Shown piece after piece: positions 54,066 to 64,000 of a stretch of DNA of 64,000 nt. The notes under the pieces are model-generated. The model worked only from the letters and a program-made list of their open reading frames with translations. It had not been told where the DNA came from and searched no databases. Origin of the DNA: Dichetophora obliterata (lineage: Eukaryota; Arthropoda; Insecta; Diptera; Sciomyzidae); the NCBI GenBank assembly GCA_963920525.1, contig OY986440.1:17904191-17968190 (forward strand). Reading direction: 5' to 3'. How positions within the stretch are numbered: position 1 is the stretch's first letter; each line of letters begins with the position of its first letter. The translations under genes were made by a program, and so were the position numbers.

Positions 54066-56877
54066 ACCACAGATAACCAGATAGGAAACTTCGATGGGCG
54101 AGTTGTAGAAAGGGATGGCACGATGTACGATTTTACGTCAAATTGTCCCAATACTATCTCAAAATGTTTATATGTGTTCGTAATTTCCTGGGGTGAATAA
54201 GAATAATGCGGTGCAGTGAAATGCTGTATTATTTCATACAAAATGTTAACGTAGAGGACAAAGTTAGTAATTGCACCGGAAAACCTCCCTGGTTTCTTGA
54301 GGTGAATAAGAAAATCTGAAATAATGCGATGCAGTAACATGCTGTATTATTTCATACAAAAATGTAATGTAAGGTATGAAAAAAAAGAAGTCATAATAGC
54401 ACCGGCAAACTTCCCTGAATTTATGAGGACCATGTTGAAAATCTTCGACTTCAGTGTTGCCGTTTGGCTGCAAATAAATCAATTTGGATACTTTTCTCCT
54501 TTAAAAATTAATGAATATTTTATTTAAGTCTTTGTGTAAGTAAGGATACTTTTTAATATGAATATATATTCTTGTATGCAAATATATAAAAAAAATTGGT
54601 AGTTCCTTAAATTCGACAAAAACTATAAAGTAAATTATAACATTGAGACATTTTGGGGAATATTTTCTTTTTAAAAAAATGTATTAAAGCCACCTCTTTA
54701 CAAATAACTTTCAAATTTTGTGATAAACATTTTAAGGTTTTCTCAGCTGCATTTTTTTTATGTAATTTAATTTTTCTTATTTAAAACTTACAGTAAACGA
54801 TAAGACTAATATATTAACATTTTTCTATTTTTCTATTTCTTTGGAAATAGGTGAAAATATATTTTTTCAATATACTAAGAAACGAAAAATTTTAACTTTT
54901 AAATTTTAAATGAATAAAGGGCAATAGCTACCCATATTGTTTACGTTACATGAAACTTAATAAGCTATTCCATTTTTTGTTCCTTTTTTATGTAATTATA
55001 TATTATCTTGTATATTGCTTTTTGTATAAATATTATTCTTATAAAATGAATGTAAATAAAAGGCAAAAGCAATTATTTATATGAAAGACTGAAATGTATG
55101 ATCCTTTTTAAGGCATTTGGTGGTCTAGTTTTTCTAATATTTCAAAAGTATAGGCTTTCGAGAAAATACTTTTAAATTTTTTAAGAATACTGAGGTAATT
55201 CCGCTTCTACAGCCGTTATGGAAGGTATCGAGCGCACAGTACAAATATCCATACTCACTGATTTAACACTTATTTATCTCAAAACTACTTTTTTTCGGCG
55301 ATGTGTTGTAGAAAAACAAAAGTTATTCAGCCGAAACATCTGAAATATGTAATTCACAACATCAGTGGATATCGCCGGTTAAAAAACTTAAAACCGGTTA
55401 AAAAACCTGTTTTTTAAACTTACATTTCAAAAGCACGTCGTTCTGTTATCATTATTTAATAATAATGGTATTCAGTAAAATTTGTTCGGTCCTGCTTATC
55501 TGCTAAATTGTTTAAGTTAGCAGCTGTTGATATGAATGACCCTGCCAAGATATTTTACAATTAAGTGCTAAACTGATATGTCAAAATCAAAGGACAGACT
55601 TCTACAGCTAAAATATGTTATTTTAATAACTCGTGTAACCAGCACTAAGTAACAAAAAATGTATTTCAATTTTTATATTACAGTGCGTTAACCCCTTTTT
55701 AAACATTTGCTACTCAGAAACTTCGAAATGTTTTACATCTCTACCAACCCCGTTGCAAAGTTTTTATTTTTTTATTAAGAAAGAGCAGTTTTTAGACTTT
55801 GAAGCTACAAATCAAAAATAATTTGGTACTTGTTCGAACTCATTCCAAACAAAATTAATCACTACACTTAATAGGTTTGACGCTTCCAACTTAACAAATG
55901 GTATCTGCTAAACAAAAACACAGAGCTGAGCTTGTTAACTTGCTAAATCTTTTCCCATACAAAATTTTGACAAGACTTAACAAATTTGTTAAGTTTAGGA
56001 AATTAGCAGGGCTTAAATAATGTAGTGAATACCATTAATATTCTTTGTTTTTATTTTGAATACAAATAGCAGAGTGAAAATCTACAACACCGTCCAAGAT
56101 CTTTCTTTGAAAATTTATCAAAATAAAAAAATGGTTTTTTATGTGGAGTGTTACAATATACCATAGTATAATTATTATAAAGCAGGAGCGACAACTTTTG
56201 CTGCGATAGATGTATGTCAAGCAAAATAAAATCAAAATGAGAGCATGCTATCGTTGCTATGGAGATATCAGAAATGTTTTGTGTCACAAAAAGGAAATAA
56301 ATAAATTTAGTTTGTAAACAATGTTTACAAATTAATAATTTCCATAACTAATCTTTGTTGTTAGAAAGTGAAACTCCACGATATGATGTCAGCGCAGGTA
56401 GTGGTGCTTTAAGAAAAGTATTGAAAAAAACTGTTATTAAACGCTCGTTTTGTTTTCTTTTGTTTGACGTTCGTTTATCGCAGCTCATGAGAAAATAGGT
56501 TGTTGTCAAGGCTACCTGATACATTTTTGTAACATGCAATATACCTTAAAAGTTTTAATATCGTTTTTTACTTTAACATTTAAAAATCCTAAAAATACAT
56601 CAAATTTCGAGTGTTAGAAGTTTTTATTATTTCTTATGTGTACATGTTTTTTTCTTGTAAAATTGTTATTAAAGTGTCAAAAATTGGGTTTCATTGTTTA
56701 AAAAATTTTAAATTTTATTTTTGTGTTAAAAAAAATTAATATATTATTGATTTTTTGAATTTGATACGTGGGTGCTCTTTTTTCTAAAGTGGATACATTT
56801 GGGACTTTTTCAAGGGTACTTTTTTAACTTCGTCGCGGCAACAGTGTTCGACTTCACTGTTTATAAAATTCACCACT
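54066..56877. repeat. dispersed repeat X, copy 2 (about 2.8 kb with insertion)
   Basis: Same ends as copy 1 (CACAGATAACCAGATAGGAA; ATTCACCACTAA). An extra 0.8 kb (about 55680-56465) interrupts it relative to copy 1, between TTTTTATAT and GACGTTCGTTTA. The inserted piece includes a block shared with 49185-49300. It is directly followed by the RpL5 fragment. Confidence 0.8.
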
Positions 56878-56990
56878 AAAAATGTTTTGTATCAAACAAA
56901 GAAAATAAATAAATGAATTCCATGTAAGTTGTAAATAATGTATGCGAAGAATTGTATTATTAATTGTTTAATTCATTTGTCTCTCAACAG

Positions 56991-57819
56991 AATTATGCCA
57001 GAATTGAAGGAGACCGTTTTGCCTGCATATCCTAATCGCATTAGCTTTCCAAATACGGCATTAAGGTCGGTCTTGCCAACTACGCTGCCGCTTGCTGCAC
57101 TGGCTTGAATGTTGAACCTGTCGGTGATGCACCAGGTGCATTCCGTTGTTACTTGTGTATTCGTGTATTCGGTGCCATGAAAGGTGCTGTCGATGGTGGT
57201 TTGAATATTCCACACTCCGTCAAGCGTTGCCCTGGCTACTCTGCAGAGACCAAAAGCTTCAATGCCGATGTTCATCGTTCACATATCTTTGGTCAACATG
57301 TTGCCGATTATATGCGCACTCTTGAGGAAGAAGCCTTTAAACGCCAATTCAGCCGTTACATCAAGTTGGGAATCCGCGCTGATGATAATGATTGAAGAAA
57401 TTTACAAAAAGGCTCATCAACAAATTCGTGCCGATCCTACTCAAAAGGCAGCAGGAGTAGACGGACAGGAGTTTCCAAGAAACGGTGAAATGCTAAGGGC
57501 CAATTTGTCAGTGCGAGTTTAAACTCAAGTCAAATTAAACCTAGCTTAACTCACCAAAATTGGACGTTTAAAATCCGTTTAGGCACAAAAAAAAAACACA
57601 TGACATTTTAAGTCAATTTAACATCAACGAATGCTAAAATATCTAGATAAACCGAGTTTAAACGTCCACTTTTGGTGAGTTAAGCTAAGTTTAATTTGAC
57701 TTGAGTTTAAACTCGCACTGACAAATTGGCCCTAAGAAACTTACCAACCCTGAAAGGAAGTCTAAGCAGAGCACAAGGCCGCCTACATCACCAAGCTTAA
57801 GACCGAAGCTGAGGCTTAA
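56991..57819 (+). pseudogene. RpL5: ribosomal protein L5 (uL18) pseudogene, intron border kept
   Basis: After an intron-like TCTCTCAACAG acceptor (56990) it reads [49 protein letters not shown], then [40 protein letters not shown] and [17 protein letters not shown], and after a shift IYKKAHQQIRADPT, ending LKTEAEA and TAA (57817-57819). Normal RpL5 is about 300 residues and binds 5S rRNA in the 60S subunit. Here two internal blocks are missing (after CCTGL and after RCYL), stops occur near 57030, the N-terminus is absent, and a MITE sits at 57497. The retained splice acceptor shows genomic, not mRNA, origin. Confidence 0.9.
57497..57732. mobile_element. Harbinger/Tourist-type MITE, 236 bases, TAA duplication
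   Basis: GGGCCAATTTGTCAGTGCGA and its perfect complement form the ends, with long matching arms (over 60 bases, including AACTCAAGTCAAATTAAAC). TAA is duplicated at 57494-57496 and 57733-57735. A GGG(G/C)CC-type tip with a 3-base TWA duplication is the PIF/Harbinger signature. It inserted into the RpL5 pseudogene, so it is younger than that duplication. Confidence 0.9.
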
Positions 57820-57845
57820 TTCGTGGGAGTGGTCTTTAATGTTTA

Positions 57846-58306
57846 TCTATACTATTATATAAAATTGAAGTGAAAATTAAAAGTTACGACTTTACTGCAA
57901 AGCTACTGGTCCGATTTTTATTAAAATTTATTGAGAGTTATTTTTCTTTAAAAATTTGAATAATAAGAATATTTAATTAAGGTATTAAGTTTTTAAGAAA
58001 TCGTCTCAGCTGCCACGCATTGCTTAATCGTATTTGCCGCAAATTCGTTTTTGCCTTATTCGCTCCAAAAAATAAAACAAAAGAAAACAATAAAATTTTT
58101 TATTTCTGTAATATGTATTGTTTAAGCCAATAAAGGCGATGATGCCATATCGCATCACTAAGTCGGATGTCGGAAAACTAATCGTATCACATAAAAATTA
58201 GGTAAAAATTAGCACATGTATATAAAAAATTGTCCCGTATTTAAGGAGTTAAGAAGATTGATAAAAAAAGTCCTTGGTGAAGCCGCGGACAACAGTAGTC
58301 TGCTAG
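57846..58306 (+). mobile_element. short Helitron-like element, plus strand
   Basis: Starts TCTATACTATTATATAAAAT after an A (57845) and ends CTGCTAG (58303-58306) before a T. The 5' part includes AAGCTACTGGTCCGATTTTT, common near the 5' ends of insect Helitrons. The 461-base length indicates a non-autonomous copy. Different subfamily from the copies at 19239 and 27233. Confidence 0.65.
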
Positions 58307-59387
58307 TTCTATTATAATAAAGCTTTTAAATATAAATGTATTTGAAAAACTCTAAATTTATATAAGTCATTAGAACTTACCAATTTAAGTACGCTTATAT
58401 TATGATGATGAGTAACCAAGAGAATTGTTCTTCTGCACCTAAAATATACCTTCAATATACATGTATGACATATATGACGCCATGTTTAAACAAATAAAAT
58501 AACAATGAAAATTAGGGAATTTTTGTGAAGATATTTTATATAATGTATTGTAATAAAAAGAAAATTTCAGTTATTTTAACCAAAATATTTAAGTTGAATT
58601 TGTCTTAAATAAACGTGCTTCCCTTGAAACTTCCAGGAAACTTTATAAACAATATTATTTTAGATCAGTATTAGTTTTTTAAATTCTGAATTTTATTTGA
58701 ACTATTTTGTTAACTGAACATAATATATATTGTTTTTTTAATAATTCTAAAAAAATATTTTTTTAGAATTATATTTGAGCTCAATGCCAATGAACATAAT
58801 AAATTTTTGTTTAAATAAATTAATGTTATTTCGATCTATTGGATTGAGTTTTTGTTTGAGTTTTAATAAAAATCTGATTTATCATATCGCTTTAATTTTC
58901 ATAAAAAATGTTCTTATCAGAAAGTATAGTTTCTAAGCTTAAATAAAACATAAATTCAACGTTGCTTTTTTTAGTTCAATTCAAAAGTTTTATATAATAA
59001 ACAATCTCTTAGAACATGCTCATCTTAGCTTTCTATCTTTTGTTTTAGCGCCAGTCGTCCAAATTTAAAATGTGTTTTTTTATGTAAAAATACACTTAAT
59101 CAACAGTTTTTTTCTAAATTCTAACTTTGGACGAATACAGCTCCGCTAAAACAAAAGATACAAAATTTGTTGATATTTCGTTGGATAAACTAAAATTTTT
59201 AGCTCCGTTACAGCACATAACGCGATAGTGGTTAATATATTGATTGAAAAACTGATATTTTTTTAAAATACAAAATATTTTTTATTTTATGGTGAGTAGT
59301 TCAGATTCTAGATCAGTAATACTAAATACTAAGAGTAAAAATATTTCTTCTATATACATAAACAAATATCGCACACCCACTTCAAAA
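58307..59387. other. AT-rich intergenic with a perfect 32-base palindrome
   Basis: No gene found. At 58741-58772 ATAATTCT, seven A, TA, seven T and AGAATTAT form a perfect palindrome; the rest is unremarkable AT-rich sequence. Confidence 0.5.
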
Positions 59388-60012
59388 GCGATATTATCTA
59401 ATTATCTTATTCTTGTATCATTTTACATAAAACACAAAAGAATCATATGTAAGTTATTTTAACGAGGATTTTTGTGTATGCCAATGCATTGCTGGAGTTT
59501 GTGTGCAAGACGTAAAAAAATAAGATATGTTGTGGGAGTTATTTGCTCTCACCAACAAAAAAACAATACGACGAAAGTTACTTTTTCAGTGAATGAATGA
59601 ACCGAAAATCCTTAAAAAAATAATAAGTGGCAAACATATCGCACACCCACTTCAAAAGTGCACAATTAAAAATTTCTACATTTTTACCTATTCGTGTAAA
59701 ACTGTTTGTAGTGATCATCTTCATCGGCTGTCTTAATTTTGTACATATATTCTAAGTCTTCAATTAAAAAATCGTTGTCTCTTTTTGTTTTGTATGATGG
59801 AGTCCCTTGAAGAAAAAAAATTTTTTTGCTCCTCCTGAAAATGTATAAATTTTGAGTTGTGCACTTTTGAAGTGGGTGTGCGATATGTTTGCCACTTATT
59901 ATTTTTAAGGGTTTTTCGGTTCATTCATTCAATCCTCGTTAAAATAACTTAGATATGATTCTTTTGTGTTGTATGTAAAATGATACAAAAATAAGATAAT
60001 TAGATAATATTA
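59388..60012. repeat. foldback element with CGCACACCCACTTCAAAAG arms
   Basis: The left arm (TATTATCTAATTATCTTATT...ATATCGCACACCCACTTC) and the right arm (GAAGTGGGTGTGCGATAT...AATAAGATAATTAGATAATA) are inverted over roughly 160 bases each. The left arm carries about 110 extra bases after AACGAGGATT (59470-59580). A further CGCACACCCACTTCAAAAG copy lies just outside at 59370. Confidence 0.75.
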
Positions 60013-60042
60013 CTTGTCATTATTACTAATGATTGTGAAATG

Positions 60043-61060
60043 CTAAATTTTACCTTTTACATTGCTAAATGTAAATAGCTTGTTGAATTTGTTATTAGCC
60101 TTATTTGAGTTGCCCTTATTAGCGTTGGCGTGGGCAGCGGATGTAGATGGCATTTCTGCAGGGGCTTCGTCATCATCCTGTGCATTTTTTGTTAGATCTT
60201 CTGTAGCATTTTGTGTTTGTGCACTCTTTCTTTCGATGGCTTCGTTTTTTGTTTTGCTGCTGTGTGAAGTGTTAACAAATTTAAAATTGTCATCATTGGG
60301 TGTTTCTGTACGCATACGTTTGGCCTTAGGTCTATCGCTACTGTTTTTGAACCTGGCTTCATCAGCTTTATTTTTCACACTCTTAAAATGTTCGCTTAAG
60401 TATCTCCTTAATTGGCAAGCTATATATAGCTCATCAGTTTCGTCTGTGTTCATGGATTCGGGCAGCTGTAAAGTACATAGCACACAATTATATTTCAAAT
60501 AATATAAAGATGTTTCATAAAAGTAACCTCTTGTTTGATCATCAGCGAAGGTACATTTGGACACAACTGTCCTTTCTTATTCTCCGCCTCTATGCGTGCA
60601 GCCTCTTCTCGTTTTTCCTTTTCCGCAATGGGCAACAGAGCCAAGTACCGATCATACTTACTGATAAATTGAATTCGGCTGTTTCAAGAATTGGCTAAGA
60701 AATATAACAAAGTTAAACCAACTTATGTTAAAATTGTCTTATCTTACCTTCATCAAGGGCTGCTCTCCAGCACGCAGCACAATGTGATGCAACGTATGCA
60801 TATTCTGACGCACCAATGGAGGTATAGGACTGCAGCATGCGAAAATGCCTTGCATTTCACGTGGCAAACTCTCAAATCTGCAGCATCATATTATTGGGCA
60901 GCAGTAACTTTCATCTTCCAGACGCACATTATCGCAAAACGCAAAAATCTGGCGCAGCGCGAACATTTGACGATGAGCAAAAACACGCTTTGACTTACGA
61001 AACAGATTCAAATGGATAACCGGCCCAATGGCATGTTTAACGTAGCGCTTCTCACAGATC
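60043..61060 (-). pseudogene. unrecognised host gene fragment, copy B, intron retained
   Basis: Minus strand: EICEKRYVKHAIGPVIHLNL, FAHRQMFALRQIFAF, VRLEDESYCC, LPREMQGIFACCSPIPPLVR and QNMHTLHHIVLRAGEQPLMK; then a 53-base GT-AG intron (60695-60747); then FISKYDRYLALLPIAEKEKR, EEAARIEAENKK, a helical part (LYIACQLRRYLSEHF) and a low-complexity Ser/Asn/Asp-rich tail that stays open to the stop at 60043. Parallel to copy A at 52033. It has a stop right after the splice junction and frame changes. Family not recognised; the long helical repeats suggest a nuclear or scaffold protein, which is only a guess. Confidence 0.6.
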
Positions 61061-61188
61061 CTGTTTTATGTATAATGCTCCTGTATAATGTTTAATTATT
61101 ATAGATTTTCTGTTATTTTTCACACAAGTTTCTTTAATAATGAAACGATTTAACTGATAAACACAAAAATTTCTAATTTAGGAAACTT

Positions 61189-61336
61189 CGATTTTTAGCA
61201 TCTGATATTAAACAACATTGACAGCTATGAGGTGAAAAAAGGTGAACTCACGTACACAATACGTGAGTTTCAAAAACTGTAAAACCAATCTCAGATCAGC
61301 TGATTTCTGACTGAAAAATCGAAGTTTCCTATCTGG
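61189..61336 (-). repeat. X-end fragment, target of the next element
   Basis: AGGAAACTTCGATTTTT (61189) and CGAAGTTTCCTATCTGG (61320-61336) are X-type ends in inverted order. Between them lies AACTCACGTACACAATACGTGAGTT, also found near 41528. The right flank of the following element (TTATCTGTGCC, 62468) continues the interrupted X end. Confidence 0.55.
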
Positions 61337-62460
61337 CAGAGACTATAAATACTTACAGAGACTATAAATACTTATAGACATCAGAGACTATAAATACTTA
61401 TAGACATTGCAACTGAAAGGTCCGGTACGAAATGAAAAATTTGTACGTACAAGACAAGAGACCCGACGAGCAGGAAACCTTAGACCTTTTCCGCACTTGG
61501 TCAACGCAACTCCAACTCAAGTTGCTAGCCTGTGTATTTATACCGGAACCTTCAGATTAAGCAACTTGCACTCAACAAGTTCTCGGCACGTTCTCAACCT
61601 GTTTCACGCAACGCGGCTTTCCGCAATTTTCATCGGCGACTTGCTGCGTCGATTTGTTTATTTTGTGAATTCAATTATTTGTAGTGCAGTATGCTATATA
61701 TTAAGGATATATTAAGGATTAATCTATGTATTAAGGATTAATCAATTTTCTAAAATGTTGTCCTTTGGAGCATTTGAATCCGATTAGAAACAAAAAAGAT
61801 ATGGCGATTTATCTAAACCACCTTTGCTTCAGATAGATAAATACATACTTTTTTAACAAATTAGTCGAATAACAATTTAGTTACAAAGAAATACAAACAA
61901 GAAAACAAAATTGACAGCATTTTCTTCAAAAAATACAATTTAAAGTTATGAGTGGATTTGACTCTGTGCAGCAGATTAGAGTTTTTGTTTTAAATCTGTT
62001 TAAAATAGGTAATAAATAATTGAATTTATTTTTGATTAATTTAATTTTAATGTCATTTGAAAGATTAATCAATTTTCTAAAATTTTGTCCTTAAGAGCAT
62101 TTCAATCCGTTTAGAAATAAAAAAGATACAGCGATTTATCTAAAACGCCTTTGCTTCAGTTAGACAAAATCGCAAAAAAATTATTTATATCTGACGATCA
62201 ACGAAATGCTTCCAAAACTTGAACAAAATCCTAGCGTAACAAAAAAAGTCCAATGCAGCAACAACAAATCAAGCAAAAAAAATGTAAACAAAGTCAGGCT
62301 GCTTTAAGCAACATATACATGTTGTGCTAGCAACACAAATTGCTGCAAGCGATTACTCGTTAGGTTTGTTACTCGTCGGGTCTCTTGTCTTGTACGTACA
62401 AATTTTTCATTTCGTACCGGACCTTTCAGTTGCAATGTCTATAAGTATTTATAGTCTCTG
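61337..62460. mobile_element. TIR element with 89-base ends and TATCTGG duplication
   Basis: CAGAGACTATAAATACTTAT...GACCCGACGAG (61382-61470) is perfectly or nearly complementary to 62372-62460. TATCTGG is present on both sides (61330-61336 and 62461-62467). The uninterrupted target is seen at 46390 and 54071 (ATAACCAGATAGGAAACTTC, complement). The left tip is reiterated: CAGAGACTATAAATACTTA appears three times between 61337 and 61404. The interior has a direct repeat (TTAATCAATTTTCTAAAATnTTGTCC at 61737 and 62066) and no transposase. A 7-8-base duplication and CAG tip suggest hAT. Confidence 0.82.
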
Positions 62461-62689
62461 TATCTGGTTATCTGTGCCAGTTAAGCGCTGATTATAATAG
62501 ACGGAACGGAACGTAGCTAAGTGTCATCGTAACGGAACGAAACGCTTTCAAACGAACTAAAGATTATAATAGAAGCGGAATAAACCGTTGAAATTGTCAA
62601 TAAACAATTCAATAAGCAAATATTAAAAAGGCTGCATTCTGCATAGTTTTCCGAATTCGTCAGCAAAATAAATTTGAGTTTATTTTTAT

Positions 62690-64000
62690 ATGGAGTCATC
62701 AAATGAAATTGCTTTGATGTTCGCAAACATCTGCGAAAAATATGTTATTTTAAAGAAAAAGAAGAAGTTTCGACGTATTCGCAAGTGGAGTGTTCGTCCA
62801 ATCAACAGGGACAGGAAAAGTGGTGGCTATTTTGAAAAAATTTTTAAACCAATGAAACTTTGCGACCAGGACGAATTTTTCATTCACACAAGAATGCATA
62901 TTCCCCTTTATGAGATACTTTTTGGATTGATGAAAAGCTATTTGTTAAAAAATTCATTGCGAGAGCCAATCTGTCCGGAGCAACGGCTATCATTAACTTT
63001 ATTGTAAGTTTAATATCTTCTGTATTTCTTTTTATATATATATTCTTTATTTCCATTTAAATTGAAGACACTTAGCTCATGGTATTCCGTACCAAGCGCT
63101 GGCTTGGAGTCATAAGCTCGGCAAAACAACAGTACGCAATATTGTTCTGGAAACTTGCGAAGCTCTCTGGGATGTGTTATCCCCAATTTACGTGAGTGAG
63201 CCAACGGAAGCGCAGTATATCGACATTGCCAAAGAATTTTGTGAGTTGTGGAATATGCCGAATTGTGTTGGAGCCATTGATGGCAAGCATATTGCCCTGA
63301 CATGCCCAAACAATTCCGGTTCTATGTTCTACAACTACAAAAAATTCTTTAGCATTGTTCTTTTGGCAACGTGTGATGCGAAATATACTTTCACATCGGT
63401 TACCGTTGGAAGTTATGGCAGCGAAAGTGACGGAGGTAGTTTTTATGTATATTAAGGGTAATCGAAATACTCGAAAATCGAGAGCCCTTATTATATTTAA
63501 ATACCTTTTATTCAAATATTATTTATTTCAAGGTATTTTCAAAACATCAAAGTTTGGACGCGCACTTTTGTCAAATACTTTGCCTTTGCCTACGGATTGT
63601 TCGCTGCCAAACCAACCTGGCATACCGTTCCCCCATTATTTTGTGGGTGATGCTGCGTTTCCGTTAAAGATAAATCTGATGCGCCCCTTTCCTAGTCAAA
63701 ACCTTTCAAGAACGAAGCGAATTTTCAATTACCGGCTGTGCAGGGCAAGGCGCTTGATAGAAAATGCATTCGGCATTCTTGTCTCACGGTGGCGGTTGCT
63801 CCGCCGTCGAATTGAATGTCAGCCGGAGAACTGCGAAAAAATTGTGCTTGCTTGCATTGTGTTACATAATTTTATTATGCTTAATGATTTTAAGCGGTGG
63901 TACTGTCCCGAGAAGTATGTAGATTGGGAAACATCAAACAATCTAACTCATGAGGGAAATTGGAGAGATAACCTTGATGAAAACGAACGTCCCTTGAGAT
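62690..64000 (+). CDS. PIF/Harbinger transposase, three exons, cut by window edge
   Basis: Exons 62690-63003, 63068-63435 and 63533 to the edge, joined by a 64-base (GTAAGT...TTGAAG) and a 97-base (GTAGTT...TTTCAAG) intron, both in phase. The protein begins MESSNEIALMFANICEKYVI, has the family block WSVRPINRDRKSGGYF, then LAHGIPYQALAWSHKLGKTT, CVGAIDGKH (first Asp), NYKKFFSIVLLATCDA, SESDGG (second Asp), FVGDAAFPL, and RLIENAFGILVSRWR (Glu), and stays open to the last base. All catalytic residues and splice sites look intact, so it may be active. Autonomous Harbingers usually pair this gene with a Myb/SANT protein, which would be outside the window. The gene lies about 230 bases right of the previous element; an AGATTATAATAGAA-type repeat at 62491 and 62566 may mark the element start. 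Confidence 0.88.

Noticed and set aside
60062..60502. Plus-strand open frame of 146 residues
   Set aside because: Antisense to the longer minus-strand frame of host fragment B, whose codons and low-complexity tail look protein-like.

Overview
The window looks like an AT-rich, transposon-dense stretch of a higher-fly genome. It has short GT-AG introns of 50-70 bases, a yellow/major-royal-jelly family gene, a DINE-1-like Helentron, and Tc1, Tigger, P, hAT, piggyBac and Harbinger elements typical of Diptera. The species cannot be fixed from the sequence. I read only one confident, apparently intact host gene: a yellow-family secreted protein on the minus strand. It has three exons (24253-24515, 3179-3848, 2632-3114) whose phases join into 471 codons, and a first intron of about 20.4 kb packed with nested elements. 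Everything to the right of 24.5 kb is mobile DNA plus broken pieces of host genes. || Layout. 1-2195: a Harbinger transposase running off the left edge and a degenerate Tc1 element. 2632-24515: the yellow gene. Its large intron holds an AT minisatellite, two related terminal-inverted-repeat (TIR) elements, a hAT relic split by a 4.8 kb P-like element with about 925-base inverted repeats, a TTAA-flanked MITE, a hAT insertion with a perfect 8-base target duplication, tRNA-derived SINEs, a TIR element containing a Helitron, and a decayed Tigger. 25.0-35.9 kb: a piggyBac element inserted at the centre of a palindromic MITE. It is filled with smaller MITEs, Helitrons, a second piggyBac fragment and a nearly intact CR1/Jockey-group LINE. 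35.9-42 kb: a Tc1 inside a MITE, SINEs, a 500-base hAT-type MITE and a DINE-1-like Helentron. || 41.8-61.1 kb is a graveyard of host gene fragments: RRP12-like, STE24 protease, an unrecognised gene present twice, and ribosomal protein L5. Several keep introns, so they arose by DNA-level copying rather than retroposition. They alternate with two long copies of an unclassified repeat (called X here), an isolated P-type terminal repeat and MITEs. A nearly complete Tigger sits in the intron of the RRP12-like relic. 61.3-62.5 kb is a TIR element inserted into an X end. 62.7-64 kb is a well-preserved three-exon Harbinger transposase that runs off the right edge. || The genes do not form a pathway. 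The coherent story is element biology: several insertions can be proved inside the window by comparing filled and empty sites (15.05 kb against 16.33 kb; 61.3 kb against 46.4 and 54.1 kb). Both the P-type transposase and the LINE ORF2 are broken only by one extra A in an A run.
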